DNA of 64,000 bases from Hyphomicrobiales bacterium (GTDB lineage: Bacteria > Pseudomonadota > Alphaproteobacteria > Rhizobiales > Beijerinckiaceae): the NCBI GenBank assembly GCA_900473415.1, contig UCLR01000017.1, positions 29,796-93,795 of the forward strand, written 5' to 3'. Of the stretch, positions 8,804 through 18,825 are shown piece by piece. The notes beneath the pieces were generated by a model. The model saw only the letters and a program-made list of their open reading frames with translations. It did no database searches and had not been told where the DNA came from. Position 1 is the stretch's first letter; every line of letters begins with the position of its first letter. The position numbers were made by a program, and so were the translations under genes.

Positions 8804-9463
8804 ATGCAGAAATCGGGTGGACAGGACCAGGGCAACCCGGCAGGTCAAATCGCGGCACGCTCGCGTGGCCGCCCGCGCGCATTCGACCGCGATGCCGCGC
8901 TCGAGCAGGCGACGCAGCTGTTCTGGCGCAAGGGCTATGCCGCGACTTCGATCTCCGACCTGACGGAGGCGATGGGCATCGGCTCGCCCAGTCTCTATGC
9001 GGCCTTCGGCTCCAAGGAAGAGCTCTATGCCGAGGCGCTGCGCCATTATGCCGAGCGCTACGAGTTTCGGGTCTGGGGGAATTTCCGCGCCGCTGCGACG
9101 GCGCGCGAGGCCATCATGGTATTTTTGAGGGATTCCACCGCGGCCCTGACCGGCTCCTGCGGCTCGAACGGTCCGCTGGGCTGTATGGTCACCCTTTCCG
9201 CGGTCGGCAGCGAGGGCCATGCCGAACTCGGCGAGCGCGTGCGTGTCGCCCGGCGAGTGGGGCTGACCCGGATCGAGGACCGCTTGTCGCGCGCTGTCTC
9301 AGCAGGCGAGCTGGCCGGGAAGGTCGACATTCCTGGCTTGGCGCGCTTCTTCGTGGCGGTGCAGAGCGGCATGTCGATCCTGGCGCGCGACGGCGCCACG
9401 CGCGCCGAGCTCGAGGCCGTCGCCAGCAACGCGATGCGCGCCTGGCCGGAAACAGCCGGCTGA
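8804..9463 (+). CDS. TetR/AcrR-family transcriptional regulator
   Basis: This 219-residue protein (ATG at 8804, MQKSGGQDQG) is a one-component repressor-type regulator. The N-terminal TetR helix-turn-helix lies at about residues 25-72, with TSISDLTEAMGIGSPSLYAAF as the recognition region; the C-terminal part would bind an effector. A TTG 36 bp upstream in frame could also start translation, but its first codons lie inside the inverted repeat. No clear ribosome site precedes the ATG, so a leaderless or near-leaderless mRNA is possible. It is divergent from the SDR gene. Confidence 0.88.
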   Translation: MQKSGGQDQGNPAGQIAARSRGRPRAFDRDAALEQATQLFWRKGYAATSISDLTEAMGIGSPSLYAAFGSKEELYAEALRHYAERYEFRVWGNFRAAATAREAIMVFLRDSTAALTGSCGSNGPLGCMVTLSAVGSEGHAELGERVRVARRVGLTRIEDRLSRAVSAGELAGKVDIPGLARFFVAVQSGMSILARDGATRAELEAVASNAMRAWPETAG

Positions 9464-9522
9464 CCTCGGCCGCTCCGGCCCTTCCGGCTTGCCCGGCCGG
9501 ACGGAGGCGCTACACCGGCACC

Positions 9523-11878
<2,356 letters not shown>

Positions 11879-11891
11879 TTAAAGGGAATTC

Positions 11892-11907
11892 CTAAGTCCG
11901 GGTTAAC
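11892..11907 (+). promoter_or_regulatory. Candidate CtrA-binding site upstream of ccrM
   Basis: CTAA-GTCCGGG-TTAAC matches the CtrA consensus TTAA-N7-TTAAC in all but one base. It lies between the rnhB stop and ccrM, about 230 bp before the chosen ccrM start. CtrA activates ccrM in Caulobacter, so the location is sensible, but a single degenerate 9-base match can occur by chance. Confidence 0.45.
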
Positions 11908-11933
11908 GACCCGGACTGCCCTTGCGGCAGCGC

Positions 11934-12545
11934 TCAGCGGAACCAGACGCCCTTGACCGGTGCGAAGGAGTAACGGTGCTCGGGGCAGGGGCCGTGCTCG
12001 GCGATGGCCCGGCGATGCCGCGGGGTGGCGTAGCCGACATGATCGGAAAAGCCATAGGCCGGATAGCGGCGGCAGAGCCGCGCCATCATCCGGTCCCGCG
12101 TCACCTTGGCGACGATCGAGGCCGCCGCGATGGAAGCCACCGCCCCGTCGCCTTGAATGATCGCTTCGCAGCCGCAGTCGAGCTTCGGCGGGTCGTTGCC
12201 GTCGACCAGTGCATGCAGAGGCTTGAGCGGCAGTCCTGCCACCGCCCGGCGCATGGTGAGCAGCGTCGCCTGCCGGATATTGACCGTGTCGATCTCGACC
12301 GCCGTGGCGCTGGCGATGGAGACAGCCAGCGCCCGTTCCATGATCTCGGCGAAGAGTTCCTCGCGGATCGCGGCGGAGAGCTTCTTCGAATCGTCGAGAC
12401 CATCCGGGATGCGGGCGGGGTCGAGGATCACAGCCGCAGCCACCACCGGTCCGGCGAGCGGACCGCGCCCGACCTCGTCGATGCCGGCCAGCGGCCAGCG
12501 GCCGGCGGCGATGGCGAGCGTCTCTCGGCTGAAATCGGCGGGCAT
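11934..12545 (-). CDS. rnhB: Ribonuclease HII
   Basis: This 203-residue enzyme cuts RNA in RNA-DNA hybrids and starts removal of misincorporated ribonucleotides. The hallmark motif [15 protein letters not shown] (first catalytic Asp-Glu) is at about residues 20-34; DSKKLS and the later acidic residues in ALVDGND and VTRDRMM are present. I chose the ATG at 12545 ([10 protein letters not shown]); 17 further codons upstream are open. It lies upstream of ccrM on the same strand, an order also common in Hyphomicrobiales. Confidence 0.95.
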   Translation of the reverse strand: MPADFSRETLAIAAGRWPLAGIDEVGRGPLAGPVVAAAVILDPARIPDGLDDSKKLSAAIREELFAEIMERALAVSIASATAVEIDTVNIRQATLLTMRRAVAGLPLKPLHALVDGNDPPKLDCGCEAIIQGDGAVASIAAASIVAKVTRDRMMARLCRRYPAYGFSDHVGYATPRHRRAIAEHGPCPEHRYSFAPVKGVWFR

Positions 12546-12603
12546 GGCGGCGTTGTGGAACATTCGGCGACACCATTCCAGAAAGACCATCACCACTGTC
12601 CAC

Positions 12604-12709
12604 CGTCATTCCGGGCAAGCCGCGAAGCGGTGCCGATCCGGAATCCATCGGAAGGTATTGCGCTCTATGATGGATTCCGGGTCCTCGCTGCGCTCCGCCC
12701 GGAATGACG
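12604..12709. repeat. REP-like composite palindrome (family A)
   Basis: Outer arms cgtcattccgggc (12604-12616) and gcccggaatgacg (12697-12709) are perfect inverted repeats. Inside is a second pair, gaatccatc and gatggattc, around tctatga. The structure resembles the element at 31495. It fills most of the gap between rnhB and the radical-SAM gene. Confidence 0.8.
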
Positions 12710-12727
12710 GCGGTGGTTTCGGGCGGC

Positions 12728-13918
12728 TCAAAACAGGCTGAGCTGCGCCTTTTCCTTCTCCGGCTTTACGAAGAGGTCGGTGCGCAGCTTGCGCCGCGTC
12801 GCGTTGAAGCCGATGCGCTCGGCCGCCATCTCGAAGCGCCGGCCGATCATCCAGGCGTAGGGGCCGGAGCCGACCATGCGCTGGCCCCATTGCGAGTCGT
12901 AATCCTTGCCGCCGCGCGTCGAGCGGATCAGCGACATCACATGGCGCAGCTTGTCGGGATGATGCGTCAGCAGCCAGTCCTGCACGATGTCGCGCACCTC
13001 GAGCGGCAGGCGCAGCAGCACATAGCCGGCGCTCTCGGCGCCCGCCGCCTTGGCCGCATCCAGGATACGCTCGATCTCGTGCTCGTTGATCGCCGGGATG
13101 ATCGGAGCGACCAGCACCGTCACCGGGATGCCGGCCTCCGTCAGCCGGCGGATTGTCTCCAGCCGCTTCGCGGGCGAGGCGGCCCGCGGTTCCATCCCGC
13201 GAGCGGTCTTCGCATCGAGCGTCGTCACCGAGAGCGCGACCTTGGCGAGCCCCTTCGCCGCCATCCGCGCCAGGATGTCGATGTCGCGTTGCACCAGCGC
13301 CGATTTGGTGACGATGCCGACAGGGTGGTTGAATTTGGCCAGAACCTCCAGCACCTGCCGCATGATCCGGAGCTTCCGTTCGATCGGCTGGTAGGGGTCG
13401 GTGTTGGTGCCGATAGCGATGGTGCGCGGCTGGTAGGAGGCCGCGCAAAGCTCCTTCTCCAGCAGCGCGGCGGCGTCCGGCTTGGCGGTCAGCTTGCTCT
13501 CGAAGTCGAGCCCCGGTGAGAGGCCGAGATAGGCATGGGTCGGCCGGGCGAAGCAGTAGACGCAGCCATGCTCGCAGCCGCGATAGGGGTTGATCGAGCG
13601 GTCGAAAGAGATGTCGGGCGAGTCGTTGCGCGTGATGATGTTGCGCGCCTTCTCGTAGGAGATCTCGGTCTTGAAGGGCGGCAGCTCGCCCAGCGAGCCC
13701 CAGCCATCATCCTCCGCGACGCGCTCCTCGGCCTCGTAGCGCCCGCCCGGATTGATCGTGGCGCCGCGGCCGCGCCGCCGCTCGGGATCGATCTGGTTGC
13801 CGACATAGGCCATGGGATCGGCCGGCGCGACAGCGGGCGCCGAGATCGAGGGCTCTCTCTCCTGGCGCCGCAGCGATCGGGCCTGCGATGGCCTTGCGAT
13901 GGGTCTTGCCTGTGCCAT
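12728..13918 (-). CDS. Radical SAM protein, PA0069 / spore-photoproduct-lyase-like family
   Basis: This 396-residue protein carries the radical-SAM cluster motif Cys115-x3-Cys119-x2-Cys122 (GCEHGCVYCFARP). The flanking motifs DISFDRSINPYRGCEH and RTIAIGTNTDPYQP match the PA0069-type family related to SplB. Its reaction is not established. The start at 13918 (MAQARPIARPSQ) was preferred; an ATG 13 codons upstream is possible. The first 60 residues are basic and probably disordered. It lies alone between repeats and a divergent small gene. Confidence 0.88.
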   Translation of the reverse strand: MAQARPIARPSQARSLRRQEREPSISAPAVAPADPMAYVGNQIDPERRRGRGATINPGGRYEAEERVAEDDGWGSLGELPPFKTEISYEKARNIITRNDSPDISFDRSINPYRGCEHGCVYCFARPTHAYLGLSPGLDFESKLTAKPDAAALLEKELCAASYQPRTIAIGTNTDPYQPIERKLRIMRQVLEVLAKFNHPVGIVTKSALVQRDIDILARMAAKGLAKVALSVTTLDAKTARGMEPRAASPAKRLETIRRLTEAGIPVTVLVAPIIPAINEHEIERILDAAKAAGAESAGYVLLRLPLEVRDIVQDWLLTHHPDKLRHVMSLIRSTRGGKDYDSQWGQRMVGSGPYAWMIGRRFEMAAERIGFNATRRKLRTDLFVKPEKEKAQLSLF

Positions 13919-14044
13919 GACTGTCCAGCCGGGAGCCTGCACCGGGAATCGGCGCATTCCATTGCGTTCTACAGTGAACAAAAAGAGAACAAATGACAAG
14001 TGACAGGATTGCGACATGCTGCGCTGCGCCATAGAACTTTGCGC

Positions 14045-14530
14045 ATGCTCACAGCCGTCATTCGGGCCGATGATTCCCCGCGCGCGCTCGCCGCGACGCT
14101 CTCCGTCCTGATCCCGGCCGTAGCGGAAGGCTTCCTCGGGCACGCCGTGATCGTCGATGCGGCCGGTGCTTCCGGGATAGAGAGCATCGCCGATACCACC
14201 GGGGCGAGCTATCTGCACGCAAGCTGCGCCGACGCCTGGCGGCAGGGCGCCGGCGCGGCGCGGGGCGAATGGCTGTTGTTGCTGGATGCCGGCGACGTGC
14301 CGCAGGCGCACTGGACGCAGGCCGTGCAGCGCCATCTTCTTGTCGCGCCGGAGCGGCCGGCGCTGATCCCGCTGCGCGGCGCGGCCGGGGCGCTGCGCGA
14401 GCGCGCCGCGATTTCCTTCGGGGCCAGACGGCTCAGGGCCGGGCTCGTCGTGCCGAAGTCCGCAGTGCTCGCCGGCCGGCTCGCCCGTCCGCCGCAGCGC
14501 CTGCCGGCGCGGCGGGACAGGGCAAGCTAG
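14045..14530 (+). CDS. Small glycosyltransferase-2-like protein, function uncertain
   Basis: This 161-residue protein starts MLTAVIRADDSPRALAATLSVLIPAV and has the GT-A-like pattern of a truncated family-2 glycosyltransferase: an N-terminal Rossmann-like strand/helix and a DxD-like LLLLDAGDVP at about residues 77-86. It is shorter than real family-2 enzymes (usually over 230 residues) and lacks a clear acceptor region, so it may be inactive or have another role. It is divergent from the radical-SAM gene and convergent with the zinc peptidase gene. Confidence is limited to the fold. Confidence 0.55.
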   Translation: MLTAVIRADDSPRALAATLSVLIPAVAEGFLGHAVIVDAAGASGIESIADTTGASYLHASCADAWRQGAGAARGEWLLLLDAGDVPQAHWTQAVQRHLLVAPERPALIPLRGAAGALRERAAISFGARRLRAGLVVPKSAVLAGRLARPPQRLPARRDRAS

Positions 14531-14537
14531 ATCGGAC

Positions 14538-14571
14538 AAGAAAAAGCCCCGTCGGCAGGAACCGACGGGGC
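14538..14571 (-). terminator. Rho-independent terminator of the zinc peptidase gene
   Basis: gccccgtcgg (14546-14555) pairs perfectly with ccgacggggc (14562-14571) over a 6-nt loop. On the minus strand the stem is followed by a T run (complement of aagaaaaa), so it serves the minus-strand peptidase gene ending at 14682. Confidence 0.8.
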
Positions 14572-14681
14572 GAGGCAGGGTCTCGGAGCAGGAAACAGAA
14601 GCTCGTGTCCAGCCATTGGTCGCGGGCTGGGCGAGATCGGTTCACGACACGCTGCGAAAAACGAGCGCAGCCGTGCTGCTC

Positions 14682-15563
14682 CTAGACCTGGTTCCGGAAG
14701 GTATTGCAGCTCTGCATCGAGCCTGACTGGAAGCCGATATTGAACCAGCGGGTGCGCTGCGCAGCCGAGCCATGCGTGAAGGAATCGGGTACCACCACGC
14801 CCTGCGCGGCCTTCTGCAGCTTGTCGTCGCCGATGGCGGAAGCGGTCTTCATCGCCTCCTCGATGTCGCCCTGGTCGAGGCGGCCCATCGCGTTGACGTT
14901 ATGGGCCCAGACCCCGGCGAAGCAGTCCGCCTGCAGCTCGATCTTGACCGAGATGGCGTTGCTCTCGCGTTCCGAGGCCCGCTCGCGCAGTTGGTTCGCC
15001 TTGGGCAGGATGCCGAGCAGGTTCTGGATGTGGTGGCCGACCTCGTGCCCGATGACATAGGCATAGGCGAAATCGCCGCCGCCGCCGAGCTTGCGCTGCA
15101 TCTCCTGGAAGAATGAGGTGTCGAGATAGACCTTGCGATCCTCCGGGCAATAGAACGGACCCATCGCCGACTGAGCCACGCCGCAGCCGGAGCGGTCGAC
15201 GCCGGAGAACAGCACGAGGCGCGGCGGCTGGTAGCGGGTATTGGCCTGCTGCGGCAGCACCTTCGACCAGACGTCCTCGTTCTGCGCCAGCACGGCGGAG
15301 ACGAAGCGGCCCATCTCGTCGGCCGGAGGGCCGGAGGACTTGCGCGTTTCCTGCGTCTGCGGGCGCCCGCCGATGCCGCCGATCATCTCCGCCCCGCCGA
15401 TCAGCAGGCGCGGATCGATGCCCAGCGCCCAGCCGAGCAGGCCGAGCACGACCATGGTGCCGATGCCGATGCCGCCGCGACCACCAGGCATGCCGGCAAA
15501 GCCGCCGCCGCTGCCGCGCCTGTCCTCGAGGTTCTCGGATTGGCGGTAATCTTCCCACTGCAT
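14682..15563 (-). CDS. Neutral zinc metallopeptidase, YpfJ family
   Basis: This 293-residue protein belongs to the predicted neutral zinc peptidases (YpfJ/DUF2342-like). A single membrane helix lies at residues about 34-55 (GTMVVLGLLGWALGI) after a Gly-rich head. The zinc motif HEVGHH is at 173-178, and the family signature FSGVDRSGCGVAQSAMGPFYC at about 119-139 is intact. The catalytic domain is therefore probably anchored to the inner membrane, facing the periplasm. Substrates of the family are unknown. It stands alone with its own terminator. Confidence 0.88.
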   Translation of the reverse strand: MQWEDYRQSENLEDRRGSGGGFAGMPGGRGGIGIGTMVVLGLLGWALGIDPRLLIGGAEMIGGIGGRPQTQETRKSSGPPADEMGRFVSAVLAQNEDVWSKVLPQQANTRYQPPRLVLFSGVDRSGCGVAQSAMGPFYCPEDRKVYLDTSFFQEMQRKLGGGGDFAYAYVIGHEVGHHIQNLLGILPKANQLRERASERESNAISVKIELQADCFAGVWAHNVNAMGRLDQGDIEEAMKTASAIGDDKLQKAAQGVVVPDSFTHGSAAQRTRWFNIGFQSGSMQSCNTFRNQV

Positions 15564-15679
15564 GGTAAGGTCCCCGAAGAAACTCTCCGCAATCTCGCCA
15601 AGAGACGCGGCGAACTCAAGCCGTCATTGCAGGCCGACGGCTGAACGCGCGATGACGGGAAGCGTTCGATCCGATCTGC

Positions 15680-16510
15680 CTAATTCTTCCCGTCGAGCGC
15701 GGCCTTGAGTGCGCGCAGGTCGCGCCAGGCCAGGCGCTTGTCGAGCGGCCGGCGCAACAGATAGGCCGGATGCAGCGTCGCGATGGCGCGGATGCGCCGC
15801 GAGCCGGTGTCGTATTCCACCCAGCGGCCGCGCGAGGCCATGATGCCCTTGAAGCCGAGCAGGCCCTGTGCGGAGGGCGCGCCGACGCAGACCAGGATGT
15901 CGGGATCGGCGAGCTCTATCTGGCGCTGGATGAACGGCAGGCAGATCGCAACCTCCTGCGGCGTCGGCGTGCGGTTGCCGGGCGGCCGCCAGGGCAGGAG
16001 GTTCGCGATGTAGACATGCTCCTTCCGGGACAGGCCGATCGCGGCCAGCATCCGGTCAAGCAATTGTCCCGACCGCCCGACGAAGGGTAGGCCGACCCTG
16101 TCCTCATCGGCGCCCGGCGCCTCGCCCACCATCATCACCCGGCCTTCGGGGTTGCCGTCGGCGAAGACGAGGTTCTTGGCGGTGGCCTTCAGCGCACAGC
16201 CCTCGAAGGTCGCGAGCGCCGCCTTCAGCTCCTCCAGCGTGCGCGCCTCGCGGGCGAGCGCCTGCGCGCCCAGCGTCGCCTCGTCCGACGCCGTCGCCGC
16301 GGCAGCCATCGGGCGGACCGCGACCGGCGCACGGCCGGGCAGGGGACGCAGCGCTGGTCGACCACCGCGCTCGGCCGGGAGCGGGGCGGGCTCGGCGAAA
16401 TGATTATGCGGTGTTTCGTCGAGCGCTTCCGTCACGCCCATCTCGGCATACCAGCTCAGCAGCTCGTATGCGGAGGGTTCGTCGGGAAAGGCTGCGTCGG
16501 ACAGGCTCAT
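15680..16510 (-). CDS. Uracil-DNA glycosylase, family 4-like, with two Fe-S cysteines missing
   Basis: This 276-residue protein has the family-4 uracil-DNA glycosylase core, which excises uracil from DNA. GEAPGADED (129-137), PFVGRSGQLLD and HPAYLLR (247-253) are the catalytic motifs. The PPGNRTPTP loop is also conserved. Of the four cluster cysteines, only Cys105 and Cys190 are present; the other two positions read Phe102 and Trp174 (PWRPP instead of KCRPP). The first 85 residues are a low-complexity extension. It probably still removes uracil, but whether it holds a 4Fe-4S cluster is doubtful. Confidence 0.88.
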   Translation of the reverse strand: MSLSDAAFPDEPSAYELLSWYAEMGVTEALDETPHNHFAEPAPLPAERGGRPALRPLPGRAPVAVRPMAAAATASDEATLGAQALAREARTLEELKAALATFEGCALKATAKNLVFADGNPEGRVMMVGEAPGADEDRVGLPFVGRSGQLLDRMLAAIGLSRKEHVYIANLLPWRPPGNRTPTPQEVAICLPFIQRQIELADPDILVCVGAPSAQGLLGFKGIMASRGRWVEYDTGSRRIRAIATLHPAYLLRRPLDKRLAWRDLRALKAALDGKN

Positions 16511-16684
16511 GGCTCCTCTCCTTATACCCTGCGACGCCGCTTCGCGAGGCGATGCGGTTGCAAAATGGACCCGGCACTTGGATAGAGGAGTTCCAGACTG
16601 GTCCGCGCAGGGGCGTTGAACCGGCCTGCAAGATTGTTCATATATAAACTATTCGATGCGCGCGGAATGCTGGCGGAGGGCAGG

Positions 16685-18364
16685 ATGGATCTGAAGGAAG
16701 CACAGAGCGAACCGCGCGAGAGCATGGACTACGACGTCGTGATCGTCGGCGCCGGCCCTGCCGGCCTCGCAGCAGCGATCCGCCTGAAGCAGCTCGACGA
16801 GAACATCTCCGTCGTCGTGGTCGAGAAGGGCGCCGAGGTCGGCGCCCATATCCTCTCGGGTGCGGTGATCGATCCGATCGGCCTCGACCGGCTGGTGCCG
16901 GACTGGCGCGAGGATCCCGAGCGCCCGCTGACCACCGAGGTCTCGGAAGACGTCTTCTATTTCCTGACCGAGCCCAACGGCATCCGCCTGCCCAACTTCG
17001 GCATGCCGCCGCTGATGAACAACCACGGCAACTTCGTCGGTTCGCTCGGCCTCGTGGCGAAATTCCTCGCCGCGCGGGCCGAGGCGCTCGGTGTCGAGAT
17101 CTATCCGGGCTTCGCCGCCGCGGAACTGCTCTTCAACGAGGACGGCTCGGTCGCCGGCATCGCCACCGGCGACATGGGCATCGCCAAGGACGGCACCGTC
17201 TCGGACCGGTTCACGCGCGGCATGGAGCTGCGCGGCCGCTACACCCTGCTGGGCGAGGGGGCGCGCGGTTCGCTCTCCAAGATCGCGATCAAGAAATTCG
17301 GCCTCGACGAGGGACGCGAGCCGCAGAAATACGGCATCGGCTTGAAGGAGCTCTGGCAGGTCAAGCCGGAGAAGTTCCACAAGGGCCGCGTCCAGCATTC
17401 CTTCGGCTGGCCGCTCGACAACCGCACCGGCGGCGGTTCCTTCCTCTATCATTTCGACGACAATCTGGTCTCGGTCGGCTTCGTCGTGCATCTCAACTAC
17501 CAGAACCCGACGCTGTCGCCCTTCGACGAGTTCCAGCGCTTCAAGACCCATCCGCTGATCCGCGACACTTTCGAGGGGGCCAAGCGCATCGCCTATGGCT
17601 CGCGCGCGATCACCGAGGGCGGTTTCCAGTCGGTTCCGAAGCTGACCTTCCCGGGCGGCGCGCTGATCGGCTGCGCGGCGGGCTTCGTCAACGTGCCGCG
17701 CATCAAGGGCAGCCACAACGCGGTGCTCTCCGGCATGCTCGCGGCGGAGAAGCTGGTGCCGGCGCTGCAGGCGGGCCGCAGCCATGACGAGGTCGTCGAG
17801 ATCGAGACGAGCTGGCGCGACAGCGCCATCGGCAAGGACCTGAAGCTCGTCCGCAACGTCAAGCCGCTCTGGTCGAAGTTCGGCACCTTCGTCGGTATTG
17901 CGCTGGGCGGCATCGACATGTGGCTGAACCAGCTTATGGGCTGGTCGCCCTTCGGCACGATGAAGCACGGCAAGCCCGATTTCGCGACGCTGAAGCCGCT
18001 CGCGGAGGTCACGCCGATCGTCTACCCGAAGCCGGACGGCAAGGTCTCCTTCGACAAGCTCTCCTCGGTCTTCCTCTCCTCGACCAATCACGAGGAAGAC
18101 CAGCCGGCGCATCTGAAGCTGACGGACCCCTCGATCCCGATTGCCAAGAACCTGCCGCTCTATGGCGAGCCGGCGCGGCTCTATTGCCCGGCCGGTGTCT
18201 ACGAGGTGGTCTATGACGATGCGCAGGCGAAGACCAATCCGCGCTTCGTGATCAACGCGCAGAACTGCGTCCACTGCAAGACTTGCGACATCAAGGATCC
18301 GGCCCAGAACATCACCTGGACCACGCCCGAGGGTGGCGGCGGCCCGGGCTACGCGAATATGTGA
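16685..18364 (+). CDS. Electron transfer flavoprotein-ubiquinone oxidoreductase
   Basis: This 559-residue membrane-associated flavoprotein passes electrons from ETF, reduced by acyl-CoA and amine dehydrogenases, to ubiquinone. The FAD motif GAGPAGLAAAI is at about 22-32. The ferredoxin-type C terminus carries Cys501 (LYCPAGV) and Cys528, Cys531, Cys534 (NCVHCKTCD) for one 4Fe-4S cluster. The start at 16685 is chosen because ggagggcagg stands 6 bases before the ATG. It is a single-gene unit followed by a strong hairpin terminator. Confidence 0.97.
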   Translation: MDLKEAQSEPRESMDYDVVIVGAGPAGLAAAIRLKQLDENISVVVVEKGAEVGAHILSGAVIDPIGLDRLVPDWREDPERPLTTEVSEDVFYFLTEPNGIRLPNFGMPPLMNNHGNFVGSLGLVAKFLAARAEALGVEIYPGFAAAELLFNEDGSVAGIATGDMGIAKDGTVSDRFTRGMELRGRYTLLGEGARGSLSKIAIKKFGLDEGREPQKYGIGLKELWQVKPEKFHKGRVQHSFGWPLDNRTGGGSFLYHFDDNLVSVGFVVHLNYQNPTLSPFDEFQRFKTHPLIRDTFEGAKRIAYGSRAITEGGFQSVPKLTFPGGALIGCAAGFVNVPRIKGSHNAVLSGMLAAEKLVPALQAGRSHDEVVEIETSWRDSAIGKDLKLVRNVKPLWSKFGTFVGIALGGIDMWLNQLMGWSPFGTMKHGKPDFATLKPLAEVTPIVYPKPDGKVSFDKLSSVFLSSTNHEEDQPAHLKLTDPSIPIAKNLPLYGEPARLYCPAGVYEVVYDDAQAKTNPRFVINAQNCVHCKTCDIKDPAQNITWTTPEGGGGPGYANM

Positions 18365-18400
18365 TCGAAGAGCTGGGCCGTCGGCGGCCTGTCCCAAATA

Positions 18401-18430
18401 AAAAAGGGCGCGCCTCGCGGCGCGCCCTTT
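18401..18430 (+). terminator. Bidirectional-looking terminator
   Basis: gggcgcgcc (18406-18414) and ggcgcgccc (18419-18427) form a perfect 9-bp stem with a tcgc loop. It has ttt on the plus side and aaaaa on the other, so it can end both the ETF-QO transcript and the convergent small lipoprotein gene. Confidence 0.85.
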
Positions 18431-18448
18431 GTCTTACGCAAGCGGCGA

Positions 18449-18559
18449 TCAGCCCTTGCGCACCACCTTCGGGGCTTCCTTCACCTCGGTGGTGGCGCAG
18501 CCGGCGGCAAAGCCGGCAAGCAGGGCAACGGCGGCAATGCTCAGAACAATCTTCTTCAT
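18449..18559 (-). CDS. Small lipoprotein-like peptide (36 residues)
   Basis: A 36-codon minus-strand frame, MKKIVLSIAAVALLAG..., has a hydrophobic signal and a lipobox-like FAAGC with the Cys at residue 21. A short charged tail TTEVKEAPKVVRKG follows. An AGGGT sequence stands about 8 bases before the ATG. It sits next to the terminator and is convergent with the ETF-QO gene. It resembles entericidin-like small lipoproteins in layout, but I see no specific family. Whether it is expressed is not shown. Confidence 0.65.
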   Translation of the reverse strand: MKKIVLSIAAVALLAGFAAGCATTEVKEAPKVVRKG

Positions 18560-18825
18560 TGGAATGACCCTAATAGAATCGCCTCATGAACTGCAGGCGG
18601 GCGGGATTTAACCCTGTTGAGCTGGCGCGATGACTGTGATTTTTCTCAATGCGCACCAGCGTCAGGCGCATTTCGGTGACTGTTGCGCCGTTGCTACGAA
18701 ACGGCCGCATTCTAGCTGTCGCCGGCTTGCCGGTTCGCCCGGAAACCGCCATCTTGGAAGCCTACCGCAAAGCGATCACGGTCCGCTGAACGCGCGCCTC
18801 CGGTGAGGCGGCGGACCGAGGGAGA

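Noticed and set aside
14045..14530. Full family-2 glycosyltransferase
   Set aside because: It is too short and lacks the acceptor half; only a GT-A-like fold is kept in the call.
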